From: Roseococcus sp.
GTDB taxonomy: Bacteria > Pseudomonadota > Alphaproteobacteria > Acetobacterales > Acetobacteraceae
DNA: 64,000 bases
Assembly: GCA_026414745.1 (NCBI GenBank)
Contig: JAOAIK010000019.1
Coordinates: 1 to 64,000 of the forward strand
Direction: 5' to 3'
Positions 7,597 to 15,133 of the stretch are shown in pieces. The notes under the pieces are model-generated. The model had not been told where the DNA came from and did not search any database. It was given only the letters and a program-made list of their open reading frames with translations. Position 1 is the first letter of the stretch, and each line of letters opens with the position of its first letter. A program made the translations under genes and the position numbers.

Positions 7597-9228
7597 ATGG
7601 CGGAGGAGTTCGACTACGTGATCGTGGGCTGCGGCGCCGCGGGCTCTCTGCTCGCGGCGCGGCTCAGCGAGGACGGGGCGAGCCGCGTCTGCGTGCTCGA
7701 GGCGGGGCCCAGGGACCGCAACCCTTTCATCCACATCCCCGCCGGCTTCATCAAGACGCTGAAGAACCCCGACGTGACGTGGCAGTTCCGCACCCAGCCC
7801 ACGGAGCGCACGGGCGGCCGCGCCATCGCCACCGTGCAGGGGCGCACCCTCGGCGGCTCCTCCTCCATCAACGGCATGATCTACAACCGCGGCCAGCCGG
7901 GTGACCTCGATTCCTGGGCACAGCGCGGCAATCGCGGCTGGGGCTATGCGGACTGCCTGCCCTATTACCGCCGCACCGAGCGCCGCATCGGCTTCGGCGA
8001 TCCGGAGAAGCGCGGACGCGCCCAAGGCATCCCCGTCACCGACACCGACTGGACGAGCCCGCTCACCGAGGCCTTCATCGCCGGCTGCGTCAACATGGGC
8101 ATCCCCCGCAACCCCGACTACAACTCGGGCGACCAGGCGGGGGTGGGGTATTTCCAGCGCGCCATCCTCAACGGCCGCCGCGTCTCGGCCTATCGCGCCT
8201 TCCTCCACAAGGCGCTGGCGCGCCCCAACCTCGATCTGCGCACCGAGGCGCGCGCGAGCGAGATCATCCTCGAGGGCCGGCGCGCGGTGGGCGTGCGCTA
8301 TCTGCGCGCACGCGGCGGCGAGGCCACCGAGGTGCGGGCGCGGCGCGAGGTGATCCTCTGCGGCGGCACGGTGAACAGCGCGCGGCTGCTGCAGGTGAGC
8401 GGCATCGGCCCCGGCTGGCTGCTGCAGCAGCTCGGCGTCGAGGTGAAGCACGAACTCCCCGGCGTGGGCGAGAATTTCCGCGACCACTACGCGAGCCGCA
8501 TCGTGATGCGCGCCAAGCCCGGCGTGGTGACCCTCAACGAGCAGAGCAAGGGGCTGCGCCTCGCCGGCGAGGTGCTGCGCTGGGGCGCGGGGCTGCCCTC
8601 CATCCTCGCCATCGTGCCCTCGGTGGTCTACGTCTTCTGGAAGAGCTTCGAGGGCCTGGATCAGCCCGACCTGCAATGCGTCTTCACCCCCGGCAGCTAC
8701 AAGGAGGGGCAGGTCTATGTGCTGGACGACTACCCGGGCATGACGGCCGGCGCCTGGCAGCACCGCCCCGAGAGCACGGGCTGGGTGCGCGCGAGGAGCC
8801 GCGACGTCTTCGAGGATCCGGAGATCCAGCCCAACTACCTGGCGCATGAGATGGACCGGCGCGTGCACCTCGCGGGCATCCGCTTCCTGCGCCGGGCGCT
8901 GAACACGCCCGAGATGCGCCCCTTCGTCGAGGCCGAGACCCTGCCGGGGCCCCAGGCGCAGACGGACGACGAGCTGCTCGACTTCGCCTACCGCAACGGC
9001 AGCACCACCTATCACCTCATCGGCACCTGCCGCATGGGCCCCGCGACCGACCCGACCGCGGTGGTGGACGACCGGCTGCGCGTGCATGGCCTCGCGGGGC
9101 TGCGCGTGGTGGACGCCTCGATCATGCCCTCCATGACCAGCGCCAACACCTACGCCACCACGCTGATGATCGCCGAGAAGGCGAGCGACTTCATCCGCGG
9201 CCGCGAGGCCGAGACGGACGCGGCCTGA
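7597..9228 (+). CDS. GMC-family FAD-dependent oxidoreductase (choline/alcohol dehydrogenase-like)
   Basis: 543 residues. FAD-binding N-terminus YVIVGCGAAGSLLAARLSE with LEAG (~33-36); GMC signature GRTLGGSSSINGMIYNRG (~85-102); second GMC signature around GGTVNSARLLQVSGIGP. The active-site His/Asn pair is H473 (TTYHLIGT) and N517 (SANTYATT), the His-Asn type seen in choline oxidases and dehydrogenases. Substrate is not determinable. It has no signal peptide, so it is likely cytoplasmic or membrane-associated. It sits alone inside a motility region, preceded by an RBS-occluding hairpin and followed by a dispersed repeat, suggesting an insertion into the flagellar cluster. Confidence 0.88.
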   Translation: MAEEFDYVIVGCGAAGSLLAARLSEDGASRVCVLEAGPRDRNPFIHIPAGFIKTLKNPDVTWQFRTQPTERTGGRAIATVQGRTLGGSSSINGMIYNRGQPGDLDSWAQRGNRGWGYADCLPYYRRTERRIGFGDPEKRGRAQGIPVTDTDWTSPLTEAFIAGCVNMGIPRNPDYNSGDQAGVGYFQRAILNGRRVSAYRAFLHKALARPNLDLRTEARASEIILEGRRAVGVRYLRARGGEATEVRARREVILCGGTVNSARLLQVSGIGPGWLLQQLGVEVKHELPGVGENFRDHYASRIVMRAKPGVVTLNEQSKGLRLAGEVLRWGAGLPSILAIVPSVVYVFWKSFEGLDQPDLQCVFTPGSYKEGQVYVLDDYPGMTAGAWQHRPESTGWVRARSRDVFEDPEIQPNYLAHEMDRRVHLAGIRFLRRALNTPEMRPFVEAETLPGPQAQTDDELLDFAYRNGSTTYHLIGTCRMGPATDPTAVVDDRLRVHGLAGLRVVDASIMPSMTSANTYATTLMIAEKASDFIRGREAETDAA

Positions 9229-9229
9229 T

Positions 9230-9384
9230 CCCAGGCGCACGACGTCCCGACCCTGCGGCCCGGAGGGCCGCGACGCCAGGGCGGCCGGAGGGCCGCCGCC
9301 CGGCGACGGGACCCATGGCGGCGTGCCGCCATGGGCGCCCGCCTGAGGGGCGCGACGGTGACACCTTCCTGCGTGTGGTATGAG
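9230..9384. repeat. Dispersed intergenic repeat, copy 1
   Basis: About 155 bp filling the gap between the GMC gene and the next gene. It contains a perfect palindrome with arms CCCATGGCGGC (9312-9322) and GCCGCCATGGG (9325-9335), and the flanking blocks CCGCCCGGCGACGGGA and GCGCCCGCCTGAGGG. These are nearly identical to copy 2 at 43298-43477. The ends form a degraded inverted repeat (GGCGCACGACG left; CTTCCTGCGTGTGGTATGAG right). Confidence 0.85.
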
Positions 9385-9402
9385 CGGGGGCGGCGCGGCG
9401 CC

Positions 9403-10419
9403 TCACTCCCCCTGGCGCAGGATGCCCTGCTCGCGGAAGCGCCGTTGGTCCTCCGTCGAATACATGGACGAGAGATCGTAGAGCAGCGAGAGGAAGGTCT
9501 GGCTGTTGGTGAGGTCCCACATGCGCGGGATGGCGGCGTTGCCGTCGCGCGGGTTGAGCGCGTTGCCGGCATAGCCCGCGCAGTCCGCCCGCCAATCCCA
9601 GGTCGCCACCTCGCGGTCATAGGCGGCGGTCAGGCGGCTGATCTGCCCGCCCTCCGCCCGGATCAGCGCCAGGTCGTCGAGGAAGAAGCGCCGGCCTGTG
9701 GGAAAGCCGCAGTTCTTGAAGCGGTTCAGCCGGTCGGTCACGTTGTAGATCCAGGTGTGGCGCTCGATGTTCTCCACCACCTCCGGCGAGAGGCGTCCAT
9801 CGGGCTCGCGCCCGAAATTCGCGAGGCGCGCGCGCGCCTGCAGGCCCTCCGGAGAGGAGGGGGCAAGGTGCATGGCCATCGCGTAGCGGAGGGCGGCGTC
9901 GCGATAGCGGCCGCGGCGCATCAGGATTTCGGCCAGGTAGAAGTTCGCGGGCGCGTTGGCGGGCTGGTAGCCGTAGCGAAGCCCGCTCGCGAAGCCCGCG
10001 AAGGCGGCGTCGAACTCCCCGCGCCGGAACAGCTCGAAGGCGTTCTGGAACAGGCGCTGGGCCTCGGCCTGCCGCTCGGGGGTCGAGATCAGGTTCGCCG
10101 GCGGCGGCGAGGAGGGCGGGCATCGCACAGCGCCGCATTGCTGCATGCTGCGGGCGGTCTGCGCGGCGCCTTCGCCCAGGCGCTCGGCATGGACCAGGGC
10201 GGCGGGCCGGTTCCCGATGGTGGCGCGCACCCAGACCGTGGTCATCCGCTCCGGCTGGCCCGGCGGACGCGACATGCCGGGCGGCCAATCCTGGATGCTG
10301 CGCCAGGAGCGCCCGTCGGAGACATCCACGTTCCAGCGGCCGCCGCCGCCCTCTGCGGCGCAGCCCAGAAGCAGGCCGGCCGCCGCGACCGGGAGGCCGC
10401 GTCGAAGCGTGGTGAGCAT
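9403..10419 (-). CDS. TPR-like lipoprotein of unknown function
   Basis: 338 residues from ATG 10419, which has GGGAGGGA upstream; the frame is open further but this start yields a proper lipoprotein signal (MLTTLRRGLPVAAAGLLLGC, lipidation Cys20). Residues ~120-210 form helical repeats typical of TPR/Sel1-like proteins (AQRLFQNAFELFRRGEFDAAFAGF; NFYLAEILMRRGRYRDAALRYAMAM). The C-terminal half is rich in Trp/Arg/Asn with no motif I recognise. It is probably anchored to the inner or outer membrane. It is convergent with the GMC gene across repeat copy 1. The specific role is unknown. Confidence 0.75.
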   Translation of the reverse strand: MLTTLRRGLPVAAAGLLLGCAAEGGGGRWNVDVSDGRSWRSIQDWPPGMSRPPGQPERMTTVWVRATIGNRPAALVHAERLGEGAAQTARSMQQCGAVRCPPSSPPPANLISTPERQAEAQRLFQNAFELFRRGEFDAAFAGFASGLRYGYQPANAPANFYLAEILMRRGRYRDAALRYAMAMHLAPSSPEGLQARARLANFGREPDGRLSPEVVENIERHTWIYNVTDRLNRFKNCGFPTGRRFFLDDLALIRAEGGQISRLTAAYDREVATWDWRADCAGYAGNALNPRDGNAAIPRMWDLTNSQTFLSLLYDLSSMYSTEDQRRFREQGILRQGE

Positions 10420-10587
10420 GATCCCTCCCCGCCCGCGGCCTGATGACCTGGCCCCCGGGTCTTGCGCGCATGGCCCCTGGCCGCGAAAGCTTCGCAGACC
10501 CCGTCGCGGAAAGGCAAGCATGTCGCGGCATCCGCCGATCCCCGCCCGCCCGAGCGGAAGGCCCCCGCGGCGAGGGCCCGGCGCGCC

Positions 10588-11310
10588 ATGTGCGGCCGCT
10601 ATTTCCTGATCCGCGACCCCGCCGCCCTGGCGCGCCACCTCGGCGCGGCGAACCCCACGCCCAATGTCGCGGCCTCCTGGAACATCGCGCCCACCCATCC
10701 GGCGCCGGTGCTGCGCCGCCACCCCGCGACCGGCGCGCGCCACCTCGACCTGCTGCGCTGGGGCCTCGTCCCGCGCTGGGCGAAGGATGCCTCGGGGGCG
10801 GCGCGGCTGATCAACGCGCGCGACGATTCGGTGGCGGTGAAGCCCAGTTTCCGCGAGGCCTTCCGCAAGCGCCGCTGCCTCGTGCCGATGGACGGCTTCT
10901 ACGAGTGGCGCAGGGAGGGCGCGCGCAAGCAGCCCTATGCCTGCGCCCTGCGCTCGGGCGCGCCCATGGCCTGCGCGGGGCTGTGGGAGGGATGGCGGCA
11001 GCCCGACGGAAGCTGGCTGCGCAGCTTCGCCATCATCACCACCGGCGCGGCGGGCCGCCAGGCGCTGCTGCACGCGCGCATGCCCGTGATCCTGCCGCCC
11101 GAGGCCTGGGATCCCTGGCTCTCGGGCGAGGAGGAGGAGGCGCTGCTGGCCCTGCTGCGCCCGGCGGAGGATTCGCTGCTGGCCTTCTGGCCCGTCGCCC
11201 CGCGCGTGGGCCGCGTGACGGAGAACGACCCGGGGCTCTTGGCGCGCGACCCAGAGGCCCGGGCGCCACCCGAGCTCGACGACCCGCCGCCGCGCTTCGA
11301 CGACGCCTGA
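10588..11310 (+). CDS. SRAP-domain protein (YedK/HMCES family)
   Basis: 240 residues. MCGRYFLIRD places the catalytic Cys2 at the mature N-terminus, where it forms a thiazolidine crosslink to abasic sites in single-stranded DNA. Further SRAP motifs are ASWNIAPTHPAPVL, LLRWGLVPRWAKD, INARDDSVAVKPSFREAFRKRRCLVPMDGFYEW (residues ~75-115, including the active-site Asn and Glu) and ITTGAAGRQALLHARMPVIL with the conserved His. ATG 10588 is fixed by the need for Cys2. It protects or resolves abasic sites, and no operon partners are evident. Confidence 0.95.
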   Translation: MCGRYFLIRDPAALARHLGAANPTPNVAASWNIAPTHPAPVLRRHPATGARHLDLLRWGLVPRWAKDASGAARLINARDDSVAVKPSFREAFRKRRCLVPMDGFYEWRREGARKQPYACALRSGAPMACAGLWEGWRQPDGSWLRSFAIITTGAAGRQALLHARMPVILPPEAWDPWLSGEEEEALLALLRPAEDSLLAFWPVAPRVGRVTENDPGLLARDPEARAPPELDDPPPRFDDA

Positions 11311-11326
11311 GGCCCGGTCGTCGGGC

Positions 11327-11743
11327 TCAGTCGTCGCGGTGGACCTTCTCCATGCGCTCGTGGCGTTCCTGCGCCTCGATGGAGAGGGTGGCGATGGGGC
11401 GCGCCTCGAGGCGGCGCAGGCCGATGGGCTCTCCGGTTTCCTCGCAGTAGCCGTATGTGCCGTTCTCGATGCGCTCCAGCGCCTGGTCGATCTTGGCGAT
11501 GAGCTTGCGGGCGCGGTCGCGGGTGCGCAGCTCGAGGGCGCGGTCGGTCTCGACGCTGGCGCGGTCGGTCAGATCGGGTTCGGCGATCCCGCCCGCGGAG
11601 AGGGAATGGAGGGTGACATCGGCCTCGCGGAGAAGCTCGTGGCGCCAGCGCAGCAGCTTCTGGCGGAAATACTCCCGCTGCAGCGCGTTCATGAACTCCT
11701 CGTCCTCGGAAGGACGGTAGTCCGGCGGCAGGGTCACGACCAT
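11327..11743 (-). CDS. dksA: RNA polymerase-binding regulator DksA (single-cysteine, zinc-less type)
   Basis: 138 residues. The N-terminal coiled coil carries the tip motif D57xxDxA62 (PDLTDRAS) needed to act in the RNA polymerase secondary channel with ppGpp. The C-terminal region TYGYCEETGEPIGLRRLEARP keeps only Cys100. The other three zinc-ligand positions are T103, S121 and A124, so a C4 zinc finger cannot form. Zinc-independent DksA forms are known in alphaproteobacteria. ATG 11743 has GGGAGGCAACG upstream. It lies between the SRAP gene and fliX, and the dksA-fliX-flgI neighbourhood is typical of Rhodospirillales-like genomes. Confidence 0.92.
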   Translation of the reverse strand: MVVTLPPDYRPSEDEEFMNALQREYFRQKLLRWRHELLREADVTLHSLSAGGIAEPDLTDRASVETDRALELRTRDRARKLIAKIDQALERIENGTYGYCEETGEPIGLRRLEARPIATLSIEAQERHERMEKVHRDD

Positions 11744-11894
11744 CAGCGTTGCCTCCCCTTGTTGAGCGGCCGACCCGGCGTCCGCCGCGGTGCAAAGGGC
11801 TGGGCGCTGTCTAGGGGAGAGCGTCGCCGGCAACAAGGGGGTCATTCGCGACAAGTCGATGACCCGCCAGAGGTTTGCGGCTAGCCGGGCGGCC

Positions 11895-12299
11895 TCATCG
11901 CCCGCCCTCCCCGCCGCGGCGGAGCAGCTCGACCCGGGCCCGCAGGGCGATCTGCGCGAGCAGCTCGCGCAGGGCAGGATCGGCGCCCGACTCGCCCTCT
12001 GCCAGGGCGGCGATGCGGCCGAGCGTCGCGCGCGCCGCGCCGTCGGCCAGGAGCCCGCGCTGCAGCTCGCGCAGCGCGTCGAGCAGGGCGGCCCCGCGCC
12101 GCTGCGCCGCCGCGTCGCGTTCTGCGGCCGAGGGGAGGCTTCCGGCCCCGAGAAGGGCGCCGGCGGCGATCGAGGCCACCGCCCCCGCCGCCTCGGCCGG
12201 GGAGGATTCGGCGGGCGGCAGGCGGAAGCCGCCCGCGCCGGACCGGGCCCGCGCCACCGCGCGCCCCGCCAGCCCATAGCCCCGCACCGCCTCGACCAT
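11895..12299 (-). CDS. fliX: Flagellar assembly regulator FliX
   Basis: 134 residues from ATG 12299, which has a near-perfect AAGGAGGGG Shine-Dalgarno. FliX-like features are an N-terminal GFRLPP segment, an Ala-rich linker, and the C-terminal helices LLDALRELQRGLLADG ... DPALRELLAQIALRARVELLR. In Caulobacter FliX couples basal-body assembly to the sigma-54 activator FlbD. Its divergence from flgI, whose promoter is of the sigma-54 type, fits that circuit; flbD itself is not in the window. Identification is by motif memory and context. Confidence 0.82.
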   Translation of the reverse strand: MVEAVRGYGLAGRAVARARSGAGGFRLPPAESSPAEAAGAVASIAAGALLGAGSLPSAAERDAAAQRRGAALLDALRELQRGLLADGAARATLGRIAALAEGESGADPALRELLAQIALRARVELLRRGGEGGR

Positions 12300-12357
12300 C
12301 GCCCCTCCTTCGCCTCCGCGGTCTTCCTGCCCGGCCCCGGCAGCTTCGTCCTCCCGG

Positions 12358-12373
12358 CCGGCAGCTTTCGCCG
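12358..12373. promoter_or_regulatory. Repeated CGGCAGCTT elements upstream of flgI, candidate enhancer
   Basis: CGGCAGCTTCG begins near 12339 and CGGCAGCTTTCGCCG near 12359, 20 nt apart, the second with CGGC/GCCG ends in inverted orientation. They lie 22-55 nt upstream of the -24 element of the flgI promoter. Half-site similarity to the palindrome before flgF suggests FlbD-type binding sites. This is inference from position and weak similarity. Confidence 0.3.
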
Positions 12374-12393
12374 CCCCCGCGTCCCGGCGGCTC

Positions 12394-12409
12394 TGGCACG
12401 CCGGTTGCG
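12394..12409 (+). promoter_or_regulatory. Sigma-54 (RpoN) promoter of flgI
   Basis: TGGCACGCCGGTTGC: GG at 12395-12396 and GC at 12407-12408 with exact 10-nt spacing. The sequence differs from the flgF promoter by one base in the spacer. The transcript start is expected near 12420, about 19 nt before the flgI GTG. Confidence 0.87.
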
Positions 12410-12438
12410 AAACAGGGGCTGCAACCCGTGAGGCGACA

Positions 12439-13569
12439 GTGACGGTGCATCCTTTCCGATTGGTGAAAAGGCGCGGCGCACTCGCCCTGCTGCTCGTCCT
12501 CCTGCTCGCGCCGCTCGCGCCGGCCGGAGCGCAGCCCGTGCGCATCAAGGACATCGCGGATGTCGAGGGCGTGCGGGACAACCAGCTCGTCGGCTACGGC
12601 CTCGTCGTCGGCCTGCCCGGCACGGGGGATCGTCTGCGCACCGCGATCTTCACGCGCCAATCGCTGGTGGGGATGCTCGAACGGCTCGGCGTCAACACGC
12701 GCGACAACGAGGCGCGGCTCGATACGCGCAACATCGCCGCCGTGATGGTCACGGCCAACCTGCCCGCCTTCGCCCAGCCCGGTTCGCGCATCGACGTGGC
12801 GATCGCCTCGCTCGGCGATGCGACCAACCTCACCGGCGGCACGCTGCTGGTCACGCCGCTGCTCGGCGCCGACGGCGAGGTCTATGCCGTGGCGCAGGGG
12901 GCGGTGGCCACGGGCGCGATCGCCGCGCGGGGCGCGGGCGCCTCGGTGCAGCGGGGCGTGCCGACCAGCGCGCGCATCGCCTCCGGCGCCATCGTCGAGC
13001 GCGCCGTGCCTTTCGCGCTGCAGGGCCGCGACACGCTGCGCCTTTCCCTGCGCAACCCCGACTTCACCACCGCCCAGCGCATCGCCGCCGCGATCAACCG
13101 CCGCCACCCCGGCAGCGCCCGCGCCACCGATCCGCGCACCGTGATGCTCTCGCTGCGCGGGCGCGACCCGCTCTCCTTCATGGTCGAGATCGAGCAGCTC
13201 CGCGTCGAGCCCGACCAGGTGGCGCGGGTGGTGATCGAGGAGGCCTCGGGCACCATCGTCATGGGCGCGAATGTGCGCGTGAGCACGGTGGCCATCGCGC
13301 AGGGCAACCTCACCATCCGCATCACCGAGACGCCGCAGGTGAGCCAGCCGAACCCGCTCGCGGGCGGCGAGACGGTGGTGGTCCCGCGCACCCAGATCGA
13401 GGTGGACGACCAGGCCGAGCGCCGCATGGGCGTGCTGCAGGGCGGCGTGACGCTGGCCGAGCTGGTGCGGGGCCTGAACAGCCTGGGCGTGGGCCCGCGC
13501 GACCTGATCACCATCCTGCAGACGATCCGCGCCGCGGGCGCGCTGCAGGCGGAACTCGAGGTGCGCTGA
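12439..13569 (+). CDS. flgI: Flagellar P-ring protein FlgI
   Basis: 376 residues starting at GTG 12439 (a GTG two codons on is also possible). The signal peptide includes ALALLLVLLLAPLAPAGAQ, with the mature start at PVRIKDIADVEGVRDNQLVGYGLVVGL, the invariant FlgI beginning. Other family blocks are GTGD, RNIAAVMVTANLPAFAQPGSRIDV, LLGADGEVYAVAQG and the C-terminal LAELVRGLNSLGVGPRDLITILQTIRAAGALQAELEV. The length is the usual ~370. The protein forms the periplasmic P ring; its chaperone FlgA is at 5849-6796. Confidence 0.96.
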   Translation: MTVHPFRLVKRRGALALLLVLLLAPLAPAGAQPVRIKDIADVEGVRDNQLVGYGLVVGLPGTGDRLRTAIFTRQSLVGMLERLGVNTRDNEARLDTRNIAAVMVTANLPAFAQPGSRIDVAIASLGDATNLTGGTLLVTPLLGADGEVYAVAQGAVATGAIAARGAGASVQRGVPTSARIASGAIVERAVPFALQGRDTLRLSLRNPDFTTAQRIAAAINRRHPGSARATDPRTVMLSLRGRDPLSFMVEIEQLRVEPDQVARVVIEEASGTIVMGANVRVSTVAIAQGNLTIRITETPQVSQPNPLAGGETVVVPRTQIEVDDQAERRMGVLQGGVTLAELVRGLNSLGVGPRDLITILQTIRAAGALQAELEVR

Positions 13570-13651
13570 TGCGGCAGGGAACCCAAGCCGCCCCGCCACG
13601 CGACTTCCCTGGCCGCTCCGCTGCGGGGCGGGCCCACGCCGAGGTGCGCCG

Positions 13652-13963
13652 ATGATCGATCCTCTCATCCCGCTGCCGCCGCGCGGCGGCGCCTCCACCC
13701 CCGAGCGCATGCGCCAGGCCGCGCAGGGCTTCGAGGCGCAGGTGCTCTCCCAGCTCCTCCAGCCCGCCTTCGCCGGGCTCGACAGCTCCCGCTCCGCCTT
13801 CGGCGGCGGCTCGGCCGAGGCGCAGTGGCGGCCCATGCTGGTGGATGCCTTCGCCGCCGCCGCCGTGCGCGCGGGCGGCGGCATCGGCCTGACCCAGATG
13901 CTGCTGCGCGAGATGGAGCGCCGGCAGACCGCCACCCGCAGCCCCCAGGAGAACCGCCCATGA
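13652..13963 (+). CDS. flgJ: Rod-binding protein, FlgJ N-terminal type without muramidase
   Basis: 103 residues. MRQAAQGFEAQVLSQLLQPAF is the rod-binding motif of the FlgJ N-terminal domain, and the Gly/Ala-rich middle and LTQMLLREMERR tail complete it. The peptidoglycan hydrolase domain of enterobacterial FlgJ is absent, which is standard in alphaproteobacteria, where a separate enzyme opens the wall. It lies 82 nt after flgI and its stop overlaps the next ATG. Confidence 0.85.
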   Translation: MIDPLIPLPPRGGASTPERMRQAAQGFEAQVLSQLLQPAFAGLDSSRSAFGGGSAEAQWRPMLVDAFAAAAVRAGGGIGLTQMLLREMERRQTATRSPQENRP

Positions 13964-14361
13964 TGGACGCCGTGATCGCCGCCGGAGAGCGCCTCGCCGA
14001 GGCGCTGCGCGCCGAGAACGAGGCGCTGGCCGCGCTCGACCTGACGCGCGCCGCGGCGCTGGCCACGCGCAAGGTGCAGGCCACCGACGCCTTCGCGGCC
14101 GCCACCCGCGCCGCCGAGCAGGTGAAGGCCCGCGCCGAGGGCGAGACGCGCGCGCGGGCCGAACGCCTCGCCGCCGCCCTGGCCGAGCTCGGGCAGGAGA
14201 ACCGCCGCCTGCTCGAGCACGCCATCGCCTTGCAGTCGCGCGTCATCGAGACCATCGCCCAGGCCACCCGCCCCTACACGGCCGCGCCGGGCTACGGCCG
14301 CGCCGGACGGCAGCGCCCCGCCCCCCAGGCGGCGGCCCTTGCGGTGGCGACCCGGGCCTGA
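13960..14361 (+). CDS. FlgN-like flagellar export chaperone (putative)
   Basis: 133 residues, starting at the ATGATG that overlaps the flgJ stop. It is almost entirely alpha-helical and Ala/Glu/Arg-rich (EALRAENEALAALDLTRAAALATRKVQATDAF), with LAELGQENRRLLEHAIALQSRVIETIA resembling the C-terminal helix of FlgN-type chaperones, and a low-complexity tail. FlgN escorts hook-filament junction proteins FlgK/FlgL. The call rests on composition, length and its position after flgJ, so it is tentative. Confidence 0.55.
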   Translation: MMDAVIAAGERLAEALRAENEALAALDLTRAAALATRKVQATDAFAAATRAAEQVKARAEGETRARAERLAAALAELGQENRRLLEHAIALQSRVIETIAQATRPYTAAPGYGRAGRQRPAPQAAALAVATRA

Positions 14362-14374
14362 CACAAGCCGCCGC

Positions 14375-15133
14375 ATGGACGGGGCGGCGGGTGAGGCAGA
14401 GTGGCAGGCGCTGCTGGCGGGGACGCCGGCGGCCGCGGCGGCGGGGCCGCTCACCGCCCTGTTCGCGCCGCTCCTCGCCTCCCCGGTCGCGCCCGATGGG
14501 TGCGTGGTCGTGGGGCGGCTCGCCCAGACCCTGGACGGGCGGATCGCCACGCGCGGCGGCCACAGCCGCTGGATCGGCAGCGAGGGCGATCTGCGCCACA
14601 CCCACCGGCTGCGCGCCCTCTGCCACGCTGTGGTGGTGGGCGCGGCGACGGTGGCGGAGGACGACCCGCAGCTCACCACGCGCCTCGTCCCCGGCCCCTC
14701 GCCGTTGCGCGTGGTGCTCGACCCCTCGCGGCGGCTGGGCACCGACTTCCGGGTCTTTCGCGAGGGCCCGCCCACCCTGCTCGTCACCGCCGCCGAGGGC
14801 CCCGACCGGCACGGCATGGCCGAGGTGCTGCGCCTGGGCCGCGACCCGTCGGGCGGGCTCGACCTTGCCGCGCTGCTCGATGCCCTGGCCGCGCGGGGCG
14901 CGCGGCGCATCTTCGTCGAGGGCGGCGGGCAGACCGTCTCGCGCTTCCTCGCCGCCGGGCTGCTCGACCGGCTGCACCTGACCGTCGCGCCGATGATCCT
15001 CGGCTCCGGCCGGCCCGCCTTCGCCCTGCCCGAGGTGGCGCGGGTGGACCAGGGCCTGCGCCTCGCCTGGACGGTCCATGACCTGGCGCCCGACCTGCTC
15101 TTCGACATCGCGCTCGGGCGACGCCGGCCATGA
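14375..15133 (+). CDS. RibD C-terminal-like pyrimidine/pterin reductase
   Basis: 252 residues containing only the reductase domain of RibD (DHFR-like fold). Motifs are VGRLAQTLDGRIATRGGHSRWIG, RALCHAVVVGAATVAEDDPQLTTR, LRVVLDPSRRL, and FVEGGGQTVSRFLAAGLLDRLHLTVAPMILGSGRP. The deaminase domain is missing, so it is unlikely to be the housekeeping riboflavin enzyme. NADPH-dependent reduction of a pteridine- or pyrimidine-like intermediate fits, given the PTPS homologue three genes on. It is the first gene of a coupled operon, 13 nt after the flgN-like gene; its stop overlaps the next start. Confidence 0.85.
   Translation: MDGAAGEAEWQALLAGTPAAAAAGPLTALFAPLLASPVAPDGCVVVGRLAQTLDGRIATRGGHSRWIGSEGDLRHTHRLRALCHAVVVGAATVAEDDPQLTTRLVPGPSPLRVVLDPSRRLGTDFRVFREGPPTLLVTAAEGPDRHGMAEVLRLGRDPSGGLDLAALLDALAARGARRIFVEGGGQTVSRFLAAGLLDRLHLTVAPMILGSGRPAFALPEVARVDQGLRLAWTVHDLAPDLLFDIALGRRRP

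Noticed and set aside
9331-9620. Small open frames with similar peptides in both copies of the dispersed repeat (9150-9620 and 42858-43462)
   Set aside because: They arise from the repeat itself, change length between copies and run into neighbouring genes; no ribosome-binding sites. Treated as a non-coding repeat.
9403-11073. Extended form of the TPR-like lipoprotein starting near 11073
   Set aside because: The lipobox-bearing start at 10419 with a good ribosome-binding site is decisive; the extension is antisense to the SRAP gene.
14375-15133. Housekeeping RibD of riboflavin synthesis
   Set aside because: The deaminase domain is missing, and no other rib gene is adjacent.
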